DNA of 64,000 bases from NCBI RefSeq assembly GCF_964355755.1, contig NC_092673.1, forward strand, positions 14,325,001-14,389,000. The letters are read 5' to 3'. Shown here in pieces: positions 23,094 to 33,804 of this stretch (positions within the stretch are counted from its first letter, which is position 1; every line of letters begins with the position of its first letter). The position numbers and the translations under genes were made by a program. Origin of the DNA: Antedon mediterranea (Eukaryota; Echinodermata; Crinoidea; Comatulida; Antedonidae). The notes under the pieces are model-generated. The model did no database searches. It was given only the letters and a program-made list of their open reading frames with translations, and was not told where the DNA came from.

Positions 23094-23436
23094 CAATTTT
23101 TAGTGGATAAGGAGTGTAGGGTTATTAATTAGCTAGTCATAAATGAAAAGTACGATGTTTAATTAGTCTAGAACAGTACGATTTTCTCGCTGTAATACCA
23201 TCGCAAGCGAGCGCAAGGCATATCAATGACTATGTCTTGGCTTGAGCCAGCCGAACGTACCATCACACGGCATCGGCTAATTTTTGCAATAGGCCTTTAT
23301 ATCAATAATATTTTATGTTCAATTGTTTAAAATAAAGCTAGGCCTACAGTATATTTAAACATACAGTATATATTATATTTACAGCAGTATTTATTATAAA
23401 CTTAAATTAATTTTAAAACTAATACATTTTTTTCAG

Positions 23437-24116
23437 GCAGTAAATGAAATGCTTTTCTCTCATTGTTTGCTGACCAATCTACAAAATGGCAATCGTATAG
23501 ATCCAATTGACGACTTGCGATTTAAGCACATTCATCAACTTTATCTCCTTCGTGAGAAAACCAATAGTACTTGGTCGACCGTTGTAACTTGGTTGCAGGA
23601 CCTTCATAGACCAAACTTTCCTGAGAACAGTGGAGATGGTAATCAATGGAGATGGTAATCAATGGAGATGGTAATCAATGGAGTCTGAGAATAAAAAATC
23701 AATGGATGTGGATCTTAAAAGAACGAACAAGATTGTTGAAGAGCAAGAGCCATCAACCAGAAAAATTTAAAGCCTGGGAGGAAAGAGTGTACACCTTTCC
23801 AACTCCTGCAAGCTCTCGTCCTCCAAAAGAAATTATACATAATTCAGAAGAAGACCTACAGCAGGAGATTACTGATTTAAAAGAAGAAATCAATTTTTTA
23901 CAAGAACGACCATCACCTCACCAACAAGATGTCCAGAAACGAGGAGAAGACAGAAATAAAAAGAGCAACAGAGACCTGCGAAGGCAAAACAGCAATCTTC
24001 TAGAAGAGCAAGTCAACTTAAAAGCAAAGTTAGGCAAGTCAAGAATCACAAGAAAGAAAATGCTGGCTGTAGTTCAAATGATGGTGATAGTATTGAGTTG
24101 CTACAACAAGAAATAG
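23437..24116 (+). pseudogene. Unrecognised protein with coiled coil, frame broken by a 16-bp repeat expansion
   Basis: The frame opens after a TTTTTTCAG acceptor. It encodes AVNEMLFSHCLLTNLQNGN and DDLRFKHIHQLYLLREKTNS, then reaches NSGDGNQW. There three tandem copies of a 16-bp unit introduce a stop and change frame. The frame that follows (to TAG at 24114-24116) encodes KFKAWEERVYTFPTPAS and a long charged helix (EEDLQQEITDLKEEINFLQE and onward), a probable coiled coil. Removing two of the three 16-bp units would join the two frames into one. I do not recognise the family. It is probably the 5' part of a DNA-transposon gene continued at 24118-24761. Confidence 0.45.
23634..23681. repeat. 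16-bp tandem repeat, three copies, within a coding frame
   Basis: TGGAGATGGTAATCAA is repeated three times. Because 16 is not a multiple of 3, each copy changes the reading frame. Confidence 0.9.
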
Positions 24117-24117
24117 T

Positions 24118-24761
24118 AAACCTACAGCAATTATGTGATGAGCAAACTACACGGATCACTTAGCTTCTTGATGCTAATGCCGAATTAAAAGGTACGAACG
24201 AGGAACTCAGCAAGACAAAAACTTTCCAAATGAAGGATGAGAAAGGCAGATACAAAGATGTTGTGCATCCTTGTGTTTGGAATCTTTTAAATTGTCATGT
24301 GAGTTTTGGTAATGTTGGTGGTTTATGAATATGTTAAATATCAAGTCACAATATTTCAGAAACCCAAGTGAGAAACATGAATAGACAGCGACTGATTGTA
24401 GCGCAAAGGCATATCGGCACATTAACCGGGTTACAAAACACCACTCTTGGAACAGATGAGACACCTAAAGCAGGAAACGTATATGACTTACACAATAACG
24501 GATGAGGAGCAAAACTCGTATATTCTAGGACTAGGACTACGACAGCTGGTTTCTAAATCATCCGCACATACACTGAAGACTGTTCTGTGCGATTTAACAG
24601 ACATCTGTAACAGCTACAAAGAAAACAAAGAGGAAAAGTTTTTTAACGAGCGAAACAACTCTGATTTTTGTCATGAAACACAATCTGTGCCGAGACACAA
24701 CAAATTACCAGAGGTTGTTGATGACTTTAAAAATGGTGATCTAACAATAGTTATCAATTAA
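24118..24761 (+). pseudogene. Unrecognised transposase-like C-terminal region
   Basis: After the coiled-coil frame, coding-like blocks continue in changing frames. These are LQQLCDEQTTRI and LDANAELKGTNEEL, then, after an intron-like gap, QRLIVAQRHIGTLTGLQNTT and LGTDETPKAGNVY. A long open frame to 24761 follows, with TYTITDEEQNSYILGL, RQLVSKSSAHTLKTVLCDL and a C-terminus ending VVDDFKNGDLTIVIN. The LGTDET block followed by a strand-rich YTITDEE...LGL segment is reminiscent of the first strand pair of an RNase H-fold DDE transposase. That is inference, and no full catalytic triad is visible. Confidence 0.4.
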
Positions 24762-24796
24762 AAACACACTGCTAAATGTACCACACATTTCTGTTA

Positions 24797-24811
24797 AAAA
24801 AAAAAAAAAAT
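24797..24811 (+). repeat. Poly-A run
   Basis: About 15 consecutive A lie just downstream of the coding-like frame that ends at 24761. Confidence 0.7.
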
Positions 24812-26088
24812 TCCAAACCCGAAACCTAGAAATACCGGGATGGTGTCCGCGGGGGATGGTTTGACCACTTGTAAATACAGTTATAATTTTGTTTGTGTGT
24901 TTGTACCAAAGGTCTACAGTTTCCGATCTAAAGTAATAATAATATTGATTTAAAGTTTTTTAGGCATAGTAAATGTTTTTTTTTTTTTAACTACATTTTA
25001 TTGAGTTTAAATATTTTCGGTTACCCCGGTAACAAAAAAGTAATCTCTTGGCATCTTTGCAAACTACTATAAGATTTGTAATATTATGAAGTACCTGTAA
25101 ATATACAAAATAAAAAGATTATTTTATAGCAATTATATTACTATCTGAAATTGTTTACTATTTATAGAAAAGGAGTAAAAACGATAAATGTTTTTTAAGC
25201 CGTTGCCATGGTAACCATATAATTTATGGCACCATGAACACTTTGATTTTTTATAACATATATTGTAACTAAAAAAAGATATTGATGATGCTAAGCAAAT
25301 CCCCTTAATTACTGAGTTAATTTGTATTGTTTATTTTATTAATTGGGCGTGTCTGGTTACCATGGTAACCAACAATTAACTGCTCCGCACCTTTACAAAC
25401 TAAAAAAATTGATTCGCAATCTCATGATGTACCTGTGTGGAAAATATGAAATAAAAAAGATTATTTTATTATTATTATTTATATGGCAATTCTATGAATG
25501 TCTGAAGTTGTTTACCTTTTTTTGAATATATAATGAGGTATTATAAACAATAGCAATTTCATAAATCTTGCCAACTTTTCCTATTGAAAACCATACGGAA
25601 TAATACCGAAAATTGTTAATTTCAAAATTCCATATCTCCGCAACCCATGACATGATTTACATAAATGAGGTAGCATTCAACTCACAAAGTCTTCTAGGCC
25701 TAGGGTAGAGTCCCCTATTTGCGTCATACCCTATTTGCGTCATACCCAATTTGCGTCAATTTAGTAATTAATCATTTCTAATTAATTAATTACTATTTTA
25801 TTTCAGTTTTACCTTTTGTTTTATAGTACTTCAGCTATTTTTACAATAGAATCCAAGACTGCTTCGATTCGGTGCACCCGCGTCTCGCGAAAAAGAACAA
25901 CAAACCAGAGGGGTCCAAAAACCGGAAGTAAAAGGTCAACTAAATAAGCCAATAGGCTAACACGTGGTTTGTCCATTTAAATAACAGGGTACGCTAACGG
26001 AAAATAATTACGTGATGGAAATGTTTTGAAAAGCTACCCAAGTTTATAAAATAGCAGCAGGACTAGTCCATTTGTGCATAATACAATT
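24812..26088. other. AT-rich spacer, nothing coding
   Basis: The interval contains two similar blocks around GGTTACC(C/A)...GGTAACC (about 25018-25034 and 25356-25372). Each is followed by TTTGCAAACTA/TTTACAAACTA-like words, suggesting a diverged short repeat. A 16-bp tandem motif lies at 25713-25760. Confidence 0.45.
25713..25760. repeat. 16-bp tandem motif, three copies (TTTGCGTCA)
   Basis: CCCTATTTGCGTCATA occurs twice exactly and once in diverged form. Related words (TGACGCAAATTGG, ACACAAATTGGGTC) occur at about 36797-36810 and 36981-36996. Confidence 0.85.
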
Positions 26089-26089
26089 T

Positions 26090-26549
26090 AATACTTGGAG
26101 TCACGTTACAAAATAACTTAAAATGGGATAAGCATATTGGGGATATTGTCCTCAAGGCTAATAGGAAGATTTTTATTTTAAGGAGTCTAAAGAAATTTGG
26201 CTTCAACCCTGATGAACTATGCTCTGTCTACTGCGGGTATATTAGACCCCTCCTTGAATATGCCGATGTTGTATGGCACCCCGGCTTAACCAAATCGCTT
26301 AGCAACTCTATAGAATCTGTCCAACGCAGAGCATGCCGTACCATATTGGGAAGGGATTTTAGTTCGTATGACAAAGCTCTAAAGGTCTGTAACATCTCAT
26401 CCCTTACTGATATGAGAATAGCTCACAGTCTCAAATTTGCCAAGGGAATATCTCAGACTGTTCATTCTGCTGATCTTTTACCGGTGACACGGTTTGAAAG
26501 TCATGGGAGGTTGCTCCGTAATAAGAATAATAATAATAATAATACATAG
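26090..26549 (+). mobile_element. 5'-truncated LINE, RT thumb and C-terminus with (AAT)n tail
   Basis: An open frame runs without a stop from about 26093 to 26549. It encodes LGVTLQNNLKWDKHI, then RKIFILRSLKKFGF, GYIRPLLEYADVVWHP and ESVQRRACRTILG. These are the post-catalytic motifs of jockey/CR1-type reverse transcriptases. It begins abruptly after the YADD region would have been and ends in (AAT)n at about 26528-26545. This is a typical 5'-truncated retroposition product, relatively young because the frame is intact. The clade is not resolved. Confidence 0.85.
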
Positions 26550-26940
26550 TTTATAGGGGTGTAAAATACGGTTAAAAAGTTGGCATTTAAACCCAATTGG
26601 CGTCACAGTGTAATTTTCCTATGTATACTTATGTGCTTTTTAATATATACCTTTTTTTTTTAAATGATAAACATTTTTGTTACCAAAATGTGTCTATCAT
26701 CATTAATGTGTTTTTTTCTGTGTGTTTATTAATATTATTATTATTATTAATTTAAAAAATAAATGTGAATGTGCAGGGGTGGGAAGGGGGTTGGCAAAAA
26801 TACAAAGACAATGTAATCAAACAAAGTTAGGCATTAATCCATGGTTTAGGCCTAGGCCTACATGCAATGGAAGTAAAATACATCATACAGAGTATTATTA
26901 AAATTCCCCTCCCCAATATTCAAACAATTCAATTCAAATC

Positions 26941-26955
26941 AGGGGGGGGGGGGGT
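26941..26955. repeat. Poly-G tract in a GC-rich patch
   Basis: A run of about 14 G is followed by GC-rich sequence to about 27030, which contains CACGTG. It is an isolated GC island in AT-rich surroundings. Confidence 0.75.
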
Positions 26956-27642
26956 TTTGGGAGACACGCGTGCGGTCACGTGAATAATCCGGGGGGAGTG
27001 GGGGACACAGCGCGAACTCGGGGACATGGCACAGCGCATTATATTACTTGTATTGTGTATAAAAAATTGTTTGTAAACTACTATACTTCTTGATTGGCTG
27101 ACTGTATTTATCTCTGATTGGTTCGTATAATTTATTATCAATTAGGGGTGCCAGTGTAAAAAAATGGCGTTGATGGCAGTATTTAATTTATAAATATAAT
27201 TTATTTTAGTTTTCATGGAGGAAATTTATTTTGTACATGGTATTACACTAACATGGTAATTGGTATACCGTAGGCCTATGACTATATAATATATATAAGG
27301 TCTATATATATAAGTATTACAGTATATTTAGCGATAAAATCTTATTCAGTACATCTTTATTATAATATAAGCCTCAATTATTGATGTTAATAATACAAAT
27401 AATATTAGGTCTAGATAATTATTTTTTGGTCTATTATAGCCTACCATTTTAATAATATAACATGCAGTTATATTTTTTGAATATTATTATTGAACTTGCC
27501 TTTTGATATTAATACTAGTAGTTGCATAGACAGACTGGTAATAAAAAAGTATACACTAGAGTTTTGCTATCGCTATCTGTTCAGAGTCCCGTGTTTTTCG
27601 TTATCAAAACTTAGGTTAACGTGTTATGTTAAATGACATTAA

Positions 27643-29342
27643 TTTTAGATATGGCTCCACCAAGATTACCAGAAAAAGTAAAGCTTAAGAGACATCGATA
27701 TACCAACCCTTATTTTGCGTGCTATCGATCGTATAAAAAAGGGCGAAATATCGACAAGTCGAGCAGCATCAATATACAATATTCTACGGACAACTCTTTC
27801 CAATAAGTTGCATAATCGACGACCAATAACAGGCAAATCGGGCCCAAAAACAATTTTGACAGATGCCGAAGAAGATGTGAGTATTTTAAGTTAATATTGT
27901 AAAGTCACGACCAAACCAAAGACCCATAAAAACAATGATAATCAGGGTCGGATTTAGAAGAGGCTTGGAATGGCCCCTTCCGCCCTTTTGTATACTATAA
28001 AAACACTTGGTGTATCCTGAATCCGCCCCTAATATTTGTTGCTACTTTGGTTGTATTTCAGTTATTATCAGACTGGTTAATTAAGATGTCAAGAATCGGG
28101 TATCCGTTGACGAGATGGCAGCTTCAAGATGAAGTAAAGCGTATAATAGACGAAGATGGAAGAGAAAATGTCTTTGTAGATAATCTGCCAGGAAAAAAGT
28201 GGATATCACTTTTTTTTAAACGCCCCAAGACTTACTGAGCGGATTCCAGAACACCTCGGAAAGGAGAGGGCAATTGTGTCGTATGAAAAGATCACAAATT
28301 GGTTTACAGAGTTTGAGATGTATGTTCAAGAACAGGGGTTGGAAGACATCTTACAAGACCCAAGACGTCTCTTTAACGCAGATGAATCCGGATTCCCATT
28401 ATGCATCAAGAGCGGGAGAGTGATAGCAGAACGTGGTGTTAAAGACGTTTATCAGGTCGGCAGCAGTACCAAGTCTCAAATCACGGTGTTGGCTTGAAGT
28501 AACAACGATGGATTTTACGTCCCTCCCATGATGGTTTTCCCAGGGCAACGGTTCATCTATAACCCATTGTTGTGCCATCCACCCCAGCCGCAATACCAAC
28601 AACGTCCGCTAAAGAACCAGAAAAGGATGATGCTGCTTTAAAATTGGCAACATTTGAATCTGTCCTTGAACAGCAAAAGCTGTCGTTATTCGAACGCCAC
28701 TACGACAACGGGTATGATTGTGAAAACAATGAGTACCAACAATGGAAGATTTTTAAAAACGCAGCGATTAAGTCATACTTTAAATCTATCACAGGTGAAT
28801 CAGTCCCTCAACCAAAATTCAATGACGAAGAACCAATCCCAACAACATCAGACGTGTCACAAGTATTTAGGGACCACATAAGGTACCCCACCAAAGAAAT
28901 AAAGGCCAAAGTGGTACACAACGCGATGCCCAAGGCGCTTTCTGGCGCGCAATTTATTGCGTTCGCTGAGGCAAAGGCTAACAAAAGGGCAGAAGAAGAT
29001 GCAGCGAAAGAAAAACGAAAGGAGGAACGGGAAGCAAAAAAGAAATCAAAGGACGCAGCTGCAAAAGCAAGACAAAGCAAAATCAACAGTGACATTTGCA
29101 GTGGTTGCAAAAAGGCATTTGTCGACAACGATGACTGCCTTTGGATTGGATGCGAATGTGGACGGTGGTTCCATTGCCTTGTTAGGTGTTGTGGGATTGA
29201 CGACTGTGACAACATGACGGAGGACGAAGTACATGACCTGGAATGGCAATGTAACTTATGCTTTAAAAAAAAGACCCATTTCAGTGTGGGATGTGCGAGT
29301 CGCCAAATGACATTAGTGTCCATGGCGGGTCTGATTACCTAA
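27643..29342 (+). pseudogene. pogo/Tigger-type transposase relic with PHD finger, internally deleted
   Basis: Exon 1 (ending 27876, donor GTGAGT) encodes a psq-type helix-turn-helix: LRAIDRIKKGEISTSRAAS, then TTLSNKL. An intron of 185 bp follows. Exon 2 starts in phase at 28062 with LLSDWLIKMSRIGYPLTRWQ, the CENP-B-type second helix-turn-helix, then GKKWISLFFKR. After a frameshift come the first DDE Asp in LFNADESGFPL and TVLA...GFYVPPMMVFPG. Near 28565 the sequence jumps to a Lys/Glu-rich tail and a C-terminal PHD finger (about 29095-29260: CSGCKKAF, CLWIGCECGRWFH, WQCNLC). The rest of the catalytic core is missing. An intact 256-aa frame (28572-29342) remains for the tail and PHD. Confidence 0.82.
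27943..28030. mobile_element. Small hAT-like MITE inside the pogo intron
   Basis: CAGGGTCGGATTTAG at the left and AATCCGCCCCT at the right form imperfect inverted ends of an insert of about 88 bp. It lies within the 185-bp intron of the pogo relic. CAGGG(N)CGGATT ends are common in hAT-derived MITEs. I could not confirm a duplication. Confidence 0.45.
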
Positions 29343-29373
29343 TTTTGAAACTTTGGTATTTTTTTTAAAGGTT

Positions 29374-29440
29374 TTGATGTTTTCTGTTGGGCGCTTTGTA
29401 CTAAAGCGCCATATAAATGAAATAAAAATAATGAATAGCG
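29374..29440 (+). repeat. Retroposon-like 3' tail with hairpin
   Basis: GGGCGCTTTGTACTAAAGCG forms a small stem and is followed by CCATATAAATGAAATAAA. This resembles the conserved 3' end of non-LTR elements. No coding sequence is attached. Confidence 0.4.
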
Positions 29441-29936
29441 GCACTTTAAAAGTTGGTTTCCAATTTTTAGTGAGTATATAGGCTAAATATTAGTAATCTA
29501 CTACTCCATGATACTGCTAATTCATACATCCGTACGATATTACTACCAGGAGGAGGTATGCACTTATGCAGTCCAGGCTAATTTATACAATATCTAAAGT
29601 TGCCGAGCCAACATAAATAATAAAAATATACAGTACATAGGCCTATATATATATATTAACATTACCAAAGGTCATTCTAGAACATACATAGCACAAAAGG
29701 TTAGAAAAATTTGTAAAAGCACGTCATTATTTAACTCAACACATTTAATTTATTCAGCTATCATTATACATGCATTTTACCAAAAATATCAATGTATTGA
29801 GCCATTTTTTGCAAGACCATTTGTGACCTGCTACCACGAAAGGGCTGTAAACTCGCACCGCGATGTATTGAGAAATTGACCTTTTGAACTAGAATAGGCC
29901 GTAATACATATAAATTTTTCAAAATGAGTTTTTGTG
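29441..29936. other. AT-rich spacer, nothing recognised
   Basis: No coding frame or structured repeat was seen apart from a short (TA)n run near 29646. Confidence 0.45.
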
Positions 29937-29938
29937 TA

Positions 29939-30851
29939 CCGTATTTTCCGGAGTATAGGTCGAGACTTTGTGGGAAAATTTTAATTGCAAAATCGGGGGG
30001 TCGACTTATACTCCGACCATACGATTTTTGAAAAAAATCAGGCCGAAAAAATATGTTCAAAAGCCGTCAGCTGTCAAGGCCCAGCAAGGTCAGTGGCCTA
30101 TCATCAATCACTCACAGAAGTTTTCAATTTAATACCTACAATTACATTGTACAAAATAATACAACTCCAACAAGTACTGGTCAATAAAATATTAATATAT
30201 CACAATGACTCATTTTGATGTTAATATTACGCTTTTAAGATAATTAAGAATAAATAGTTTTCTTTATGCTTCTTATTCACTCTCGCGAAAACATCGTAAC
30301 ACACCACAGACGTCGGAATGTCCATGCAGCATGTTTGTAATTGCGCGATATTTTCATTTATACACATGCGCAGTTTGTTTGTTTGTTCGTAATTACAATT
30401 ACTGCGCATGTCTATTCATAAAATAAATTCTCCTTAGTCGGGCGCGTGTACATTTACAGATAACGCAATTTACAACTACTCGCCTGTACAACAATTAATA
30501 AGCTTCCTAATGGAAAACTCGTTTTAATTTATTCGAGTGACGCGAAAAACATCGCTGATGGCAAGTAACGCTACATCGCTGTCATTTATTATAGGCTGGT
30601 GAAGACGGCGGCGAAGTCGTCGTCATTACGTCCGTCCGATATTGATTAGGCCTACACTTTAATAATATAAACAAACAACCACATTTCATACATTTCTAGC
30701 CCTCTTTGAACTTTAAAGTAAGTTGTGTTATTAGCCGATTTTGGGGGGTCGACTTATATTCAGGTCATACCAAAATCAACGATATTCTAGGCCAAAGTTG
30801 GGGGTCGACTTACTGTATACTTGGGGTCGACCTATACTCCGGAAAATACGG
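29939..30851. mobile_element. 913-bp TIR element with TA flanks and subterminal GGGTCGACTTATA repeats
   Basis: Exact 25-bp terminal inverted repeats begin CCGTATTTTCCGGAGTATAG. Both ends are flanked by TA (29937-29938 and 30852-30853). Subterminal copies of GGGTCGACTTATACTCC lie near 29997, 30744, 30800 and 30823. There is no transposase, so it is a nonautonomous element. TA flanks fit the Tc1/mariner group, but the superfamily is not certain. Confidence 0.8.
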
Positions 30852-31338
30852 TAATAAAGAAAATATAATCATTAATTTTACTATTCCTGAAGTTTGGGTT
30901 TGAAATTCCATCTGTAAGTTGTCAAAATCAGTCATTTTCTGAAGGGATTCTGTATAAATTGTATAGAAATGTGTAGAAAATGTGACCACAATCGCCGAAA
31001 ACCAAGCTTCCTTTGGACAGCCATATTTTGCTTGCCTCTGCGATTTATGACGTCACTGAATGTTAGTTTGTTGTCTATTATGTTTAAATATCATTTGATT
31101 GGTCAGTTTTAGCTTGGCTTGGTTTTTTTTTGTACGTTTAATCCAATTGAAAACGTACTTTGTATCGTAAACAATGGTTTCTAAGGCCAGAAAACCTCAA
31201 CTTTGATTGGCTTATATCTGTCACGTGTTAAAATAACGATTCGCGATTGGTCACTCATGCGGAAGTATTCACTTCGTGTTCCTTACGCGAGCTGACAGCT
31301 AGTCACAGACACGCTTTTATTTCTGTAAGAACAATAAG

Positions 31339-31606
31339 ATGGAGGAACAGCTTGATCGTAGACTTAAAAACGTATTAAATGAAGCTAGAGGCTTGGATCT
31401 TAATGATGATGATTTTCAGAAATTGTTGGATTTGATTGATTGAGTATTTTGATGAGAGAACGATGTTGGATGATGAGGAATTGAAGGAAGAGGAAAGGGC
31501 TGATTATAATGACGATTATGACGAAGAAGGCCTGTTTTCGGAGGACAACGAAGACAACATAACGAACCTGATGGGCCAAGGCCAAATGAAGAGAATGATA
31601 ATGTAG
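31339..31606 (+). pseudogene. Acidic N-terminal coding fragment, frameshifted
   Basis: An ATG after GTAAGAACAATAAG opens a 34-codon frame (MEEQLDRRLKNVLNEARGLD and DDFQKLLDLID), which stops at TGA 31441-31443. One base over, the sequence continues open as EYFDERTMLDDEELKEEERA plus further acidic residues to 31606. The pattern suggests a single one-base frameshift in an acidic helical N-terminus. I do not recognise it; acidic N-termini of this kind are common in transposases. Confidence 0.35.
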
Positions 31607-31780
31607 GCCTAGATATTGATGAATCCCAAGACGAAAATGGCATGATTGATTTTATGCGACAATGACATCTCTCCAAGTCATTCCCCACCCCACATAACAC
31701 CACCCCCCCCCCCAAAAATAACCCCTCCCCCCACCCTGACTCCCTACCCTATCTGGTATCTCCTCCCAAATAGGATATTA

Positions 31781-31789
31781 CAGGTTGAC
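31781..31789. repeat. Left 9-bp target-site duplication
   Basis: CAGGTTGAC here and at 33796-33804 directly flanks the TIR element at 31790-33795. Confidence 0.85.
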
Positions 31790-33795
31790 GGGTAGTAACA
31801 AAGTGCGAGGCAGCGAGGCACGCGAGGCAGGGAAGGCATGCAAGGCAAGTCAGAAATTTATGCGAGGCATCGTTTTACCATCATCAAAAAATGCGAGGCA
31901 TCATTTTATCATTTCTCAAAATTGCAAGGCAGGAAATCACCGAAATTGAAGTAGGCCTAGCCTAAGCCTAGGCTAGTTTCCTTTTGCATCTGCCTTGTAT
32001 TTTAACCAACTTTATCCTGAATACCACAGCTTAGAATTAGTAGGCCTACTTTAATGAAGAAAAATCACATAAAAGTAACAATAAATCCATTAAATTGGTG
32101 ATTTTACAGACGTTGTTTTTCTCACATTTCGCACACTCAATGTTCAATATTTTGGTTTCTATGGAACGCCAAAAAAGCAAAATTAATTAGAGGGCTAAAA
32201 ACTCTGTGGAATCAATTTATATTTTTATTTTTTCAGTACACGCGCGCCTACTACTGATACTGTAGATTCATCGCGTACTGTCGGTAAACACAAAGGACGT
32301 CGCATAGTACTACTACTACTACACTGACGATGATGCCTTCCCTGGGCATCATGGGAATTAGGTCAAACTTGTAACCAGGAAAAAGTTTCAGTACACGTGC
32401 GCCTACTCTACTGATAAAGCGATACTGTAGCTTCATCGCTAAAGGTAAGAATCGCGTACTGTCGGTAAACACAAAGGACGTCCCCTTACAGTACACTGTA
32501 CTATGCCATACAATCTTTACATACATTACATGTTCGTTGTATCATACGGGGTGGTACGTACGACGTGTGAGATTAAATTAATTTTTAATATTAACTTTCG
32601 TGGGAAGATAGATTTTAATTTAATGCAATAATACTGAATTTTATAGAAATTTGTGAAATCGGGAGATATATTTAAAATTCGGGAGACCGGGAGGTGATGT
32701 TAAAATTCGGGAGACTCCCGGATAAATCGGGAGGGTTGGAACGTCTGGTTATCAAATTTGGAGTAAAAATACAAGCGAAGGAAACTAGCGCCAGGTTTAT
32801 TAGTACGTACATGGACAACAATAAATAAAAATCGTTCGTAATATACCTAGCTTACTAAAACAGGAATAGTGTATCATTATTAAATATTACACCAATTATT
32901 ATTTTATCAAAATTGATTAAATTATTTTCTACATAGGCCTCTTATCTAGGTTAGGGCTAAGCATATTAGCTAAAGTTTAATTTTAGGCCTAGTATTACAA
33001 GTCTTTTTTCACACGCGCTCCAGAATTCTGTCGCAATTTTTTTCTTTGCGGCATGTTATTGGATCGGCACCTTTTATTCACCGCCAGTTATTGAACTTGT
33101 CCTGGCAATCGCTGTTCACCGTATTTGCGAGAGAGGTACACGTGTTGTTCCTAGAGAATGGAATGTCAAAAATGTCTTTGGCACGCCGCTCAGAGAGAAG
33201 TCTGTGCGTTGCTGCTGAAACCACGTGCTATAGGAGGGGAATGCACCACAATCCTCTGAGCTGAGGGCTGAATCATTCCGCTACCTGCTAAATAGTAAAG
33301 AGGGATTTTCCATCTCTCGGGTCTACCGGATCTAGGCGCAGGGGTGTGATAAAATATTATTTTCACTCTGCTATGTTCGAGAGACATGTGAGTGAACACG
33401 CTCGAAATGCCAACAAACATTGCAGTCATTTGATGAGTGTGTCGCTATAACAATTATTGTTTATCGAAAGTTGAAGACTGTCGTTCAGATTTTTGAACCG
33501 TAGTTTGGGCACTTTTGTAAAAGTAAAATTTGATACGATATGACTTAAATGAAAAAACAATCGTTACATAAAAATAAACAACATGATGAGTGTATACACG
33601 AATCTATTTAGATACGCTTGTATCGATTGATTATTAGACCTATAATATAGCATAATAGCACGTTAAGATATGCCTCGCACCTTTTTGAAATTGTAAACTA
33701 TATGCCTCGCATGCCTCGCACTTTTGGAAATGATAAAATGATGCCTCGCACAAATATTTGGCATGCCTCGCTTGCCTCGCACTTTGTCAACACTC
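31790..33795. mobile_element. 2.0-kb TIR element with GCGAGGCA subterminal arrays and 9-bp TSD
   Basis: The left end is GGGTAGTAACAAAGTGCGAG and the right end, reverse-complemented, is GAGTGTTGACAAAGTGCGAG. Over the first 23 bases 19 match. Both ends are followed inward by about 130 bp of repeated (T)GCGAGGCA words alternating with ATCATTTTATCATTT-like spacers, in inverted orientation. A 9-bp direct repeat flanks the element. The interior has an imperfect direct duplication (32234-32302 and 32389-32484) and no convincing transposase frame. A 9-bp duplication with long repetitive TIRs suggests a Mutator-like derivative, but that assignment is inference. Confidence 0.82.
32234..32484. repeat. 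Imperfect direct duplication inside the TIR element
   Basis: CAGTACACGCGCGCCTACTA through GTACTGTCGGTAAACACAAA recurs about 155 bp later with a short insertion (GCTAAAGGTAAGAATCG). Confidence 0.8.
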
Positions 33796-33804
33796 CAGGT
33801 TGAC
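33796..33804. repeat. Right 9-bp target-site duplication
   Basis: CAGGTTGAC matches 31781-31789. Confidence 0.85.

Noticed and set aside
24797-24811. Poly-A as evidence of a processed retrogene ending at 24761
   Set aside because: The upstream frames contain intron-like gaps and no duplication was found, so retroposition is not supported.
28808-29323. 171-codon minus-strand open frame
   Set aside because: It is antisense to the pogo tail and PHD finger; its Ser/Ala/Phe-rich composition is an artefact.
33046-33429. Overlapping plus and minus open frames inside the 9-bp-TSD element
   Set aside because: Neither has recognisable motifs, and both overlap on opposite strands; more likely chance.
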